Assembly: GCA_964575975.1 (NCBI GenBank)
Contig: CAZNTU010000077.1
Coordinates: 1 to 23,792 of the forward strand
Direction of reading: 5' to 3'
Source of the DNA: G963674505 sp964575975
GTDB lineage: Bacteria; Desulfobacterota; Desulfobacteria; Desulfobacterales; SKZT01
Length of the DNA stretch: 23,792 nucleotides
The translations under genes were made by a program, and so were the position numbers. This document shows positions 8,118 through 15,327 of the stretch, piece after piece (position 1 is the stretch's first letter; the number at the start of each line of letters is the position of its first letter). The notes below the pieces were generated by a model that had not been told where the DNA came from, made no database searches, and saw nothing but the letters and a program-made list of their open reading frames with translations.

Positions 8118-9323
8118 TCAACTGCATTCACTCAAATTTCGTTTCAACAGACTTTCGGAACTCGATATCAAACGTCTGGCGATGCTTGCTCCCACGACGC
8201 GGGCGAGGGAAACCGGGACCGCATTTCCAAGTTGCCGCATCGTTTCCGTCCAGGAGCCGTGAAACCTGTAACCGTCCGGAAACGTCTGAAGCCTTGCCGC
8301 CTCTCTTATGGAAAAATAACGGACGTCCCCGTTGGGGAGAACCATCATGTTTTCGCCGCCAGGAACCCCATGGTCGCCCGCTTTCAAGGTTTTAGCGGGA
8401 AGATCCAGAGGGCTTCCGGTGTGTCCTGGGTAAGCTTTCGCCCCGGGTTGAAAATTATGGTCGAAAAAATTTTTCGATTCCGAGCTTTTGGGATCGGGAA
8501 GATCCACAAGCGCGTCTCGTACCGTCCTCCACGGCCTGCCGTTCATTCCCGGAAGAATGTCCCGCCCAAAATTTTTTATTTTGGCCGCGTATTTTTCGGG
8601 TTTCCGCAGCCTTTCGGGATGCGGGACCTCGTGGCGCTCCCAATATTCTCCCGAAACCCACTGGTCGTGCAAAAGGGCTTCCAGCGAATGCGTTTGCGGC
8701 GGAAAGGTCCACTCGCGATTTTGATCGGACCTGAACCCCACGATAAAAACCCTTTCCCGATGTTGCGGAATTCCGTAATCGGCCGCGTTGAGCAGTCGAG
8801 CCACGACTTTGTATTCGAGACCCGAAAACTTTCCCCCCGTCTTGTGTTTTTCCAGTCTGGCCAAATGGTCGGCCCATGATTCGCCGTCCTTCCCTTCGAT
8901 CTCCGGATAGGTCAGCCTGAGCAATATATACTGGAAATAATTGGCGAAGGATTGGCGCGCGATGCCCTTCACGTTTTCGAAGACGAACGCCCTGGGTTTA
9001 AGTTTTTTCACGATTTTCGCGGCCAAAGGAAACATGTCTCTCTTGTCGTTGTCGGCCTTGTGTTTCCCGCCGAGGGAAAAAGGCTGGCAAGGCGGTCCTC
9101 CGGACACCAAATCCACGTCCTCGAGTCCCGAATAATCGTAGTCTTCGACGTCGCCCTCGTAAATTTCCCAGTCTTGAACCAGCGGGTATCCGCATTTTTT
9201 GTTCTCCCTGATCGTGTCGCACGCCCACTTGTCCCGTTCGATCACCGCAGCGGGCTTGAACCCCGCCAGGCCCAACCCGAGCCCAAGCCCTCCTCCTCCT
9301 GCGAACAACTCCACCGATTTCAT
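8118..9323 (-). CDS. DNA (cytosine-5-)-methyltransferase, type II R-M
   Basis: The 401-residue protein has the ordered m5C methyltransferase motifs. Motif I is FAGGGGLGLG (7-16), binding S-adenosylmethionine. Motif IV is GGPPCQPFS (75-83), with catalytic Cys79. Motif VI is ENVKG (116-120), motif VIII is QHRERVFIVG (187-196), motif IX is REAARLQTFPD (340-350) and motif X is GNAVPV (366-371). The target-recognition region lies at about 200-335. It methylates cytosine at C5 in the recognition site and protects the host from the endonuclease encoded 24 bp downstream. It starts 24 bp after prkA1 with only a weak ribosome site, so it may depend on translation of the upstream gene. No controller (C) protein gene is visible. 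The family assignment is secure; the recognised sequence cannot be read from the protein. Confidence 0.93.
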   Translation of the reverse strand: MKSVELFAGGGGLGLGLGLAGFKPAAVIERDKWACDTIRENKKCGYPLVQDWEIYEGDVEDYDYSGLEDVDLVSGGPPCQPFSLGGKHKADNDKRDMFPLAAKIVKKLKPRAFVFENVKGIARQSFANYFQYILLRLTYPEIEGKDGESWADHLARLEKHKTGGKFSGLEYKVVARLLNAADYGIPQHRERVFIVGFRSDQNREWTFPPQTHSLEALLHDQWVSGEYWERHEVPHPERLRKPEKYAAKIKNFGRDILPGMNGRPWRTVRDALVDLPDPKSSESKNFFDHNFQPGAKAYPGHTGSPLDLPAKTLKAGDHGVPGGENMMVLPNGDVRYFSIREAARLQTFPDGYRFHGSWTETMRQLGNAVPVSLARVVGASIARRLISSSESLLKRNLSECS

Positions 9324-9347
9324 CTTTTTGTCTCTGTGGTTTTCCGG

Positions 9348-11411
9348 TTATTTTTCATCCTCCTGCGTACAAAAATACTCGATGGTTTTCTGCGCGCAAG
9401 TGGGGCAATACCTGAGTTTGTTGATCATGGTGTCGATCATGCGGTCGTAGAGCTTCTGATTTTCCTCGTTTGTGCGGTTGGCGAGCGCGCCGATCAGGCT
9501 TCCCGCGCCCGCGATGTCGGATTTCAGGCGCACGTCCGTGACAGCCTTGACCAGTTCCAGGTTGTCCATGAAATCGTAGTCCGGGTTGATGGAAATCTTC
9601 TGGCCGTAGATTTTCCGGATCGAAGTGCGGAAACTTTCGCGCTGTTCGTCGGTTTTCAGCCCCAGGCGGTCCTCCACGCTTTTGATGTACCGCTCGTCGA
9701 TTTTCATTGCCTTGAGTTCGCCGGTCTGGGGATCCTTGTATTTCCACATCATGTCGGGGCCCAGGTTTTCCGCGTCGATTCCGATGATCATGTTCACGTA
9801 GTTCATCACGTCTTTTCTGATGGCGTAGGGTTCGTCCATGTACGCGTTGAACATTTCGGTCATGACTCTTTCCCGGTAGAGTTGCTTGGCGGTTTTCATG
9901 TCCTCGAGGTACTTGGTCCGGTCGTTCGCGTCGGCGACGTAATCGAGTACGATCCGTTCCATGGCCTTGAAGAAGTCGTAGGCGAACATGCACTTGCCTT
10001 CGTTGGTTTCCGAGCTTTCCATCATCAGCTGGATGGCCCTTCCGAGGTTCCTCTGGCCCAGGCCCTTTTGTCCGAACCTCTTGGTGGAGTCGGGGTCCTG
10101 GTTCAACGTGTCGATCACTTCGGCCAGCGTTTTGATGCTCTTCTCCCCGGCGACCTCTCCGGCGGCCAGCTTCATGGTTTCAACGGACGTGAGCTTTTCG
10201 GAGCGCGGAAGTCTCGTCAGGACGAACCCTACGGAGGACGCATGGTTCAGGTTCGGGTCCTGGTGGAGAAACTCGCGGGTGAGGGTGGATTTGGCCTCGG
10301 TGCCGATGGCGTAGTCGGTCAGTTCCCTTTGGAGCCGGTAGTTGGTGTTGTGCGAAACGTAGCACACTCTGCAACGGTCCACGATGGGGGCCTCCTCCTT
10401 TTCCGAGACGTATCTGCTGAATTCCGAGTTGTTGCTGGTGGCGATGATCAGCGTGTCGATGGGCCATTTGTATCCATCGATCTCTATGTTCCGGTTTTGA
10501 ATGACTCCAAGGTACACCTGCACCAAGTCTTTCTTGTTTTTGTAAATCTCGTCGCTGAAATGGATGCCGCCTCCCGCCACGCGGGCCAGAGCGCCGCGCC
10601 TCAGATCGAACCTGTAGGGGTTGTTGGTGTCGGTGATGTGAAGAAGCCTCTGGATGGATTCCTCCCCGAGCAAGTCAACAGCGGACGAGGTAATCTTGTC
10701 CTTGGCCGGATACTTGCCCGTAATGGTTCCCAGGCTTTCGGTAAGGGGGACCGGCGAGATTTCCACGAACTTGAGCATCTCGTTCGGATCGTCGTCCCCG
10801 TTATGATTCCTGATATCGTTCCATATATAGCCGGAACAAGCTCCCAAAGGCCGGTATTCTTCGTAGATTTTTTCGATTTCCCCGTCCGAGAAACCGAACT
10901 GTTCGGCCAAATAGTGTTTGTTTTGATCAAGGTCGTCGAACAGGTTCATGGCCAGGATCATCGGATCTTCGTAGGTTTGCGATTCGATCATGTCGATTCT
11001 GCCGTAGGTGCCGATTTTCGAAATGTTCTTGAACTTGAACGTGTATTTCCGGTTTTCCTCGCTAGATAGAAACTGCCGGTATTTGCCGCAGAGATATTCG
11101 ACGAAAAAGGTTTTTCCGTTTCCCGGCTCTCCCACGAGAACGAACGCCATTTCCTTCGACGACCCTCCTTCCGCCGCGTCCTTTACATACGAGACGAAAC
11201 TGTTCATTTCGTCGTACATGCCGATCACATGCTTTTTCCCGGTCCGGAAAATTTCGAAATCGTAGGTCGTCTTTCCGTTCACCACGACTTTGTTGATGCC
11301 GTTTTCCAATATCATTCTGGAAACGCCCTGGAATGCGTTCTCGAAGGAGCGTTTGCCCTCCTTGACCAATTGGATGTGATGGTGAAGCGTTTTGTTGGAG
11401 TCGTTTGCCAT
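9348..11411 (-). CDS. prkA: PrkA-family AAA+ serine protein kinase (YeaG-like), first gene of operon
   Basis: At 687 residues this is a full-length PrkA/YeaG protein. The AAA+ core shows Walker A GEPGNGKT (94-101), a Walker-B-like IHFSDE (283-288), sensor 1 LIIATSN (321-327) and PIVDRCRV (342-349), where the arginine may act in trans. The C-terminal part (about 380-687) is the helical PrkA domain, ending in a cysteine cluster, YCPTCA plus a later FC, that may bind metal. Family members phosphorylate Ser/Thr in stress and starvation responses (E. coli YeaG with YeaH) and may act on proteins as AAA+ machines. The start at 11411 follows a GGGGGA site by 4-5 bases. It opens the six-gene minus-strand operon and is separated from its expected partner YeaH by the R-M pair. 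Confidence 0.93.
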   Translation of the reverse strand: MANDSNKTLHHHIQLVKEGKRSFENAFQGVSRMILENGINKVVVNGKTTYDFEIFRTGKKHVIGMYDEMNSFVSYVKDAAEGGSSKEMAFVLVGEPGNGKTFFVEYLCGKYRQFLSSEENRKYTFKFKNISKIGTYGRIDMIESQTYEDPMILAMNLFDDLDQNKHYLAEQFGFSDGEIEKIYEEYRPLGACSGYIWNDIRNHNGDDDPNEMLKFVEISPVPLTESLGTITGKYPAKDKITSSAVDLLGEESIQRLLHITDTNNPYRFDLRRGALARVAGGGIHFSDEIYKNKKDLVQVYLGVIQNRNIEIDGYKWPIDTLIIATSNNSEFSRYVSEKEEAPIVDRCRVCYVSHNTNYRLQRELTDYAIGTEAKSTLTREFLHQDPNLNHASSVGFVLTRLPRSEKLTSVETMKLAAGEVAGEKSIKTLAEVIDTLNQDPDSTKRFGQKGLGQRNLGRAIQLMMESSETNEGKCMFAYDFFKAMERIVLDYVADANDRTKYLEDMKTAKQLYRERVMTEMFNAYMDEPYAIRKDVMNYVNMIIGIDAENLGPDMMWKYKDPQTGELKAMKIDERYIKSVEDRLGLKTDEQRESFRTSIRKIYGQKISINPDYDFMDNLELVKAVTDVRLKSDIAGAGSLIGALANRTNEENQKLYDRMIDTMINKLRYCPTCAQKTIEYFCTQEDEK

Positions 11412-11580
11412 TTTATCCCCCTGGTTATCGGTTTAAATAACTCGGTTCGTATTTTATTTAAAAAAATTAAGAGGTGTGCGTTATTAATAAAAATCGGCCT
11501 TGGAAAAAATTATAAGCACAAATCAAAAAAAATCAGATATTTTTACCGGCGGCAGGTATTCATTGAGAAACAACAATCAG
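11412..11580. other. AT-rich leader/promoter region of the prkA operon
   Basis: No gene is visible. The 169-bp spacer lies between the small membrane-protein gene and prkA1, both on the minus strand. It is very AT-rich, with several A- and T-runs. On the minus strand, a weak hairpin (TACC...GGTA around GCCGCC, about 11544-11558) followed by T-rich sequence could terminate the upstream gene before a new promoter. Confidence 0.4.
11509..11514 (-). promoter_or_regulatory. Candidate -10 element for the prkA operon
   Basis: An exact TATAAT lies on the minus strand about 95 bases upstream of the prkA1 start, within AT-rich sequence and preceded by GTGCT. I see no good -35 box at 16-18 bases. A stress sigma factor, which often tolerates a poor -35, would fit the known stress regulation of yeaG/yeaH, but that is inference. 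Confidence 0.3.
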
Positions 11581-11952
11581 CTACCTGCGAATGATTTCCA
11601 ACCACTTTCTGACATCCGTTTCGACCTGTTCGAGTGTGTTTGCAAACGCTCTCCTCGGTTTGTCCTCGTCCTTTCGAGGGGTTTCCAGCTCCGCCTTTTT
11701 TTCCTCGATCAAATTTAAAAATTTATTGTAAGGCTTTTGGAAAAAAAGATAATTGCGAATTTTGGGAGCGTGATAAAAATAATCAGCCAACCCGAAGCCC
11801 CGGACATCGACGTAAAAATCCTTGTGCGTGAAAGTGTCCTTCGGCAATATTTCGATTCCGGTGTCCACTCTAATCACGTGAAAACTGAAGACAAAAGCGA
11901 CTATGAGGAGAATCGGCGATAAAAACAGGAAAAATTTTGTCGGAGTTGCCAT
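11581..11952 (-). CDS. Small hypothetical membrane-anchored protein
   Basis: The 123-residue product has an N-terminal hydrophobic helix at about residues 7-25 (FFLFLSPILLIVAFVFSFHV), which is an uncleaved anchor or signal. A short domain follows with ILPKDTFTHKDFYVDVRGFGLADY (residues 34-57) and a charged, probably helical tail (about 85-123) rich in Glu and Lys. I do not recognise a named family. The PK-x-x-F/L...YVDVR pattern is reminiscent of small uncharacterised deltaproteobacterial membrane proteins. It has its own predicted promoter in the gap after the helicase gene. The ribosome site is weak (AGG about 10 bases upstream). Confidence 0.6.
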   Translation of the reverse strand: MATPTKFFLFLSPILLIVAFVFSFHVIRVDTGIEILPKDTFTHKDFYVDVRGFGLADYFYHAPKIRNYLFFQKPYNKFLNLIEEKKAELETPRKDEDKPRRAFANTLEQVETDVRKWLEIIRR

Positions 11953-12011
11953 ATGGCCGAGCCTGAATCAAATGGTTTCCAAGGATATGCGCTTGAATGC
12001 AATGCTTTCGC

Positions 12012-12039
12012 ATTATACTCGTCCGGAAAAAAAGTTCAA
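12012..12039 (-). promoter_or_regulatory. Predicted sigma-70 promoter for the small membrane protein gene
   Basis: On the minus strand TTGAAC (12039-12034) is followed after 16 bases by an exact TATAAT (12017-12012). Transcription would begin near 12005, about 50 bases before the start codon at 11952. It lies in the 168-bp gap after the helicase stop, so the small gene is probably a separate transcript and could also feed the prkA operon by read-through. Confidence 0.55.
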
Positions 12040-12120
12040 TATAAATAAAAAATTGACGGAATTGCTTGCTTTCCAGAGCAGCCCCTTTTCGATACTCTCC
12101 GCGAACAAAGGAAGCCGCGA

Positions 12121-14247
12121 CTAAATATCGGAACCGTAGTAGGCGGATACCGGGTCTCGAAGAATAAGCTCGATGGCCTTTCCGGCGCTGTCGGCCGCCC
12201 GGGGAAAAACATCTCTTAAAGAGCGAATGTGCCGTAGATTGTCCGCCGTGCGCAAAATCAACATTGCAAGGTCTCCTTCGGCCATTTCGGAAATATTCGC
12301 CGCCCTTTCCCACTGAATTCCCTCGGCCCATTTCAGAAGGGTCAGAGCGGGACGCATGAAAAGAGGACGCGGCGGAAATCCCTTTTCGTACATCAGCTGG
12401 GCGAACGGGAGCAATCCCGTTTTCACCTTGAAAAAATTGGCGACGAAATCTCGAGGCAGCTCGTCCTTTTTAAAACGGTCGTCCACTTCGCGCTCGTTAA
12501 CGAACAACGTTACCATCGCCGCGAGCATGGCGGGATCGTCCTGGGGAAAAAGACCCAGCTTGAAACCCTCCGCGATCAGCAGCGGCTGGTCGATTCTAAG
12601 CTGGGACGCCCACCGACCGTCTTCGGTAAGCCGGCCGTCCTCGGTGACGTAGCCCGTTTCGATCAGGAAATCGAGATGGTCGTGAAATTCTTCCCGCAGG
12701 TGGGCTTTGTCTTGGTCGAACCGTCTTTTGGATGCTTTCTTCTTTCTTTCCCTGACGATCAGATAGGACGCGAACGACTTTTCCAAAAGGTCCTCTATCT
12801 CTTCGGGCCTGTGTGACAGAAGCAAGTTCAAAACCATGGAGAAGGTCGTCTTGATCTGGCTGAAAATGGGCGACGGCTTCGAGTTGACCAGTTCGGCCAC
12901 CATGGGAAGGTCCATGAATTTTCCGGGAACGGCCAGCAGAAATCCGATATGGTCCATTCCGCGACGCCCGGCCCGTCCGGTCATCTGGTGGAATTCGGTC
13001 GGGGTAAGCGGCGCGAATTCCCTCCCGTTGAATCTGTCCGAGTTCAGGAAAACCACGGTGCGGGCGGGAAAGTTCACGCCTGCGGCCACGGTCGACGTGG
13101 CGAACACCGCGTCGAGAAGTCCCTCGGTCATCAATGTTTCCAAGAGCAGTTTCCAGCCGGGCAGCTGTCCGCTGTGATGCGCTCCCAGGGCGAGGGTTTC
13201 CAAATCCTCCAACTGCTTGTGGTTCAATATGTGAGGGCTGTTTCCCGCCAGTTCTCGAATTCGGCTCCCGAGGATATCCAGCCTGTGCTCGTCCGTAATG
13301 ACGTTTTCCTTGCACAGCTCCAGAGCGCCGTCGCAGTCGGCCCTCGATTTCAAAAAGAAAATCGCCGGAAGAAGGTTGTATTTTTTCAATACTTTCAGAA
13401 TCTGACCGAAGGGAGGAAGCCTATGGGGAGGCGCCAATAGGGGAGGGCGCTTGCTGTACGCGTATGCCGCGACTTTCTTGCACAGCTTGTTTTTCGCGTC
13501 CGATTTCTGGGACAGCAATGGAAACAAAGTCCCGGAAGGATGGATAAACAGGGGAAAAAGAGGCACCGGTCTTTTTTTCTCCTCGACCACGATGCATTTT
13601 CGCCCGCGCATGGCCGAAAGCCAGTTGGCGATCTGCGCTGCGTTTCCGATGGTGGCCGAAAGCATCAGGATCGGAATTCGGCTGGGAAGATAAATCATGA
13701 TTTCCTCCCAGACCACTCCCCGGTCCTCGTCGCCCAGAAAATGCGCCTCGTCCAAGACCACGAAATCGGCGGACAGGGTTTCGCCTCGGTCCATGGCGTC
13801 GTAAAGCTGGTTTCTCAATATCTCCGTGGTCCCTACTATGATCGGGGCGTCCGCGTTTTCCTTTCTGTCTCCGGTCAAAATGCCCAGGTTTTCGGAACCG
13901 AAGATACGGGAAAATTCCTCGTACTTGGAGTTGGAGAGAGCTTTGAGAGGGGATGCGTACCATGCTTTTCCGCCGTCTTTGAAAACCTTCTCTATGACCT
14001 GCACGGCGATCCATGTTTTGCCGGCCCCGGTCGGGGCCGTGACCAGGCAATCGCATCGCTCGACGGCCGACACGGCTTTCAATTGAAAGCCGTCCGGTAC
14101 GAATGGACGTTTCTTGGGTACGCCGATGGTCGCGAAAACCTTTTTCAGCCTCGCGTCCGCTCCCGGTTTAATGTTTGTCGATCGGTCGGTTCGGGGCCCT
14201 TTCGCGGGCCCCCTTCTGGCGTGTCGGACGGGATAGTGTCTTTTCAT
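12121..14247 (-). CDS. Ski2-like DEAH-box helicase (DSHCT-type)
   Basis: The 708-residue protein is a superfamily 2 helicase of the Ski2/Mtr4/HelY group. Motif I is APTGAGKT (71-78), motif Ia ASPLKALSN (98-106), motif II DEAH (166-169), motif III SAT (197-199) and motif VI QMTGRAGRRG (421-430). The GAHHSGQLPG (355-364) and TSTVAAGVNFPAR (384-396) stretches are typical of the group. The C-terminal 250 residues resemble the DSHCT helical domain, ending in MAEGDLAMLILRTADNLR (about 656-673). It probably unwinds RNA or DNA using ATP; the bacterial role is unclear, perhaps RNA processing. The first 30 residues are basic, rich in Arg/Pro/Gly and probably disordered. The ATG overlaps the stop of the CooC-like gene by 4 bp (ATGA), so the two are translationally coupled. 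Confidence 0.88.
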   Translation of the reverse strand: MKRHYPVRHARRGPAKGPRTDRSTNIKPGADARLKKVFATIGVPKKRPFVPDGFQLKAVSAVERCDCLVTAPTGAGKTWIAVQVIEKVFKDGGKAWYASPLKALSNSKYEEFSRIFGSENLGILTGDRKENADAPIIVGTTEILRNQLYDAMDRGETLSADFVVLDEAHFLGDEDRGVVWEEIMIYLPSRIPILMLSATIGNAAQIANWLSAMRGRKCIVVEEKKRPVPLFPLFIHPSGTLFPLLSQKSDAKNKLCKKVAAYAYSKRPPLLAPPHRLPPFGQILKVLKKYNLLPAIFFLKSRADCDGALELCKENVITDEHRLDILGSRIRELAGNSPHILNHKQLEDLETLALGAHHSGQLPGWKLLLETLMTEGLLDAVFATSTVAAGVNFPARTVVFLNSDRFNGREFAPLTPTEFHQMTGRAGRRGMDHIGFLLAVPGKFMDLPMVAELVNSKPSPIFSQIKTTFSMVLNLLLSHRPEEIEDLLEKSFASYLIVRERKKKASKRRFDQDKAHLREEFHDHLDFLIETGYVTEDGRLTEDGRWASQLRIDQPLLIAEGFKLGLFPQDDPAMLAAMVTLFVNEREVDDRFKKDELPRDFVANFFKVKTGLLPFAQLMYEKGFPPRPLFMRPALTLLKWAEGIQWERAANISEMAEGDLAMLILRTADNLRHIRSLRDVFPRAADSAGKAIELILRDPVSAYYGSDI

Positions 14248-15008
14248 GCAATCTGAATTTTCCGGATCATCTCGGCAACCCTGGCTTTTGCCTCGGAATT
14301 GGCTTCAAAGGGAGATACGCCGTTCAGGTCGGCCTCGATCAACGAGTTGTCGTAAGGAAGAAATCCCAGAAATTCGAAATCGGAAAGGTGCTTCTTCAAG
14401 AACTCCTCGTCCTGGGCGCCGCGAACCTTGTTTCCTATTACGGCAATATTTTTAAGTCCGATTTCGGAAGCCAGCTTTTGGATGTGCCCCGCCGTGTCGA
14501 TGCTTCTCCGACCAGGCTCCACGACCACCAGAAGCTTGTCCACCGCGCTTGCCGTGGCTCGCCCCAAATGCTCGATTCCCGCTTCCATGTCCATCACTAC
14601 CACTTCGTTTCGGGCAAGCACCACGTGCGTTACCAGTACTTTCAAAAGGGTGCTCTCGGGACAAATGCATCCGGCCCCCCCTTTTTTTACGCCTCCCAGC
14701 CTCATCAGCTTGATGTTTCCCAGCTTGGCCGAAAGCGCGTCGGGAAGGTCGTCCACTTTGGGATTCAACTTGAAATATCCGCCTATGGAGCCGGGTTGCG
14801 CACCCGTTCTCTCGAAAATCAATTCCTTCATTTCCGAAATGGGCGTGATGTCTTCGGCCCCCTCGATTCCCACCGCCGCCGCAAGATTGGCGTCCGGATC
14901 GGCGTCAATAGCCAGGACATGCTTTCCCTGCTCGTCCAGCGTTCGAATCAATAATGCAGAAAACGTGGTCTTTCCCACTCCGCCTTTTCCGCTCACCGCT
15001 AATTTCAT
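14244..15008 (-). CDS. cooC: CooC-like nickel-insertion ATPase (MinD/ParA superfamily)
   Basis: The 254-residue protein is a deviant-Walker P-loop ATPase of the CooC type. GKGGVGKTT (7-15) includes the signature lysine for ATP-driven dimerisation. AIDADPDANL (33-42) is the Walker A' region, CxC at 114-116 (GCICPE) is the metal-binding motif that dimers use to hold nickel, and DMEAGIEHLGR (140-150) is characteristic of CooC. Family members load nickel into carbon monoxide dehydrogenase or related enzymes. No CODH subunit is in the window. I chose the ATG at 15008 because AAAGGA lies 9 bases upstream and the conserved MKLAVSGKGG begins there; an upstream ATG at 15071 adds 21 unconserved residues. 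It is coupled to the helicase gene by a 4-bp overlap and has a promoter at 15129-15156. Confidence 0.88.
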   Translation of the reverse strand: MKLAVSGKGGVGKTTFSALLIRTLDEQGKHVLAIDADPDANLAAAVGIEGAEDITPISEMKELIFERTGAQPGSIGGYFKLNPKVDDLPDALSAKLGNIKLMRLGGVKKGGAGCICPESTLLKVLVTHVVLARNEVVVMDMEAGIEHLGRATASAVDKLLVVVEPGRRSIDTAGHIQKLASEIGLKNIAVIGNKVRGAQDEEFLKKHLSDFEFLGFLPYDNSLIEADLNGVSPFEANSEAKARVAEMIRKIQIA

Positions 15009-15128
15009 AACCGTATTTCCTTTCAAGAAAATGTCGATAGTTAAATCAACTGAATTTGATGGATCGGACAATGTTCATGGTTTGTTCGTCGAAAGCGTCC
15101 GATGCTGTTCCTTTGCGTAACGATTGAG

Positions 15129-15156
15129 AATATAACACAGTATCGGATCCTATCAA
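15129..15156 (-). promoter_or_regulatory. Predicted sigma-70 promoter for the cooC-helicase operon
   Basis: On the minus strand TTGATA (15156-15151) and TATATT (15134-15129) are separated by 16 bases, with TG just upstream of the -10. Transcription would start near 15122, leaving a leader of about 115 bases before the start at 15008. The 15009-15327 spacer contains no other gene I can support. Confidence 0.5.
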
Positions 15157-15240
15157 GTGGACTCGGCCGCCGTCGCAGTTCGGGCAAAAAAACGAAAAGG
15201 ACGATTTCCTTACGAGTCATTCCAATTCCCGGTCCCGAAC

Positions 15241-15267
15241 TTGACGATCGAAAAAAAGGTCTATAAA
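15241..15267 (+). promoter_or_regulatory. Candidate promoter for the RND efflux operon
   Basis: TTGACG (15241-15246) and TATAAA (15262-15267) are separated by 15 bases, one or two short of ideal. Transcription would start near 15274, about 54 bases before the adaptor start at 15328. Such non-ideal spacing is common in promoters activated by MerR-type regulators, but no regulator gene is adjacent. Confidence 0.4.
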
Positions 15268-15327
15268 CTGCCCTTTTGCCCGAATTCGCAGGAAAATAGA
15301 TTTATTTCAACGCGCGAGAGGATCGGA

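Noticed and set aside
8952..11069. 705-codon plus-strand open frame antisense to prkA1 and the methyltransferase
   Set aside because: Its translation has the Val/Phe/His-rich composition typical of the complement of a GC-rich gene, and both opposite-strand genes have complete family motifs.
2085..11411. BREX- or Pgl-type reading of the kinase plus methyltransferase operon
   Set aside because: The methyltransferase is m5C type rather than PglX-like m6A, and the ATPases are PrkA rather than BrxC; no PglZ or Lon-like gene is present.
14193..14212. 7-bp GC inverted repeat (GGGGCCC / GGGCCCC) near the helicase start
   Set aside because: It falls in codons for an Arg/Gly/Pro-rich tail and is easily explained by that composition, although it could slow translation.
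15009..15071. 21-residue N-terminal extension of the CooC-like protein
   Set aside because: The conserved P-loop start and the AAAGGA site point to 15008; the extension has no family resemblance.
15157..15327. 57-residue N-terminal extension of the RND adaptor
   Set aside because: It precedes a good ribosome site and signal peptide at 15328, and it overlaps the predicted promoter.
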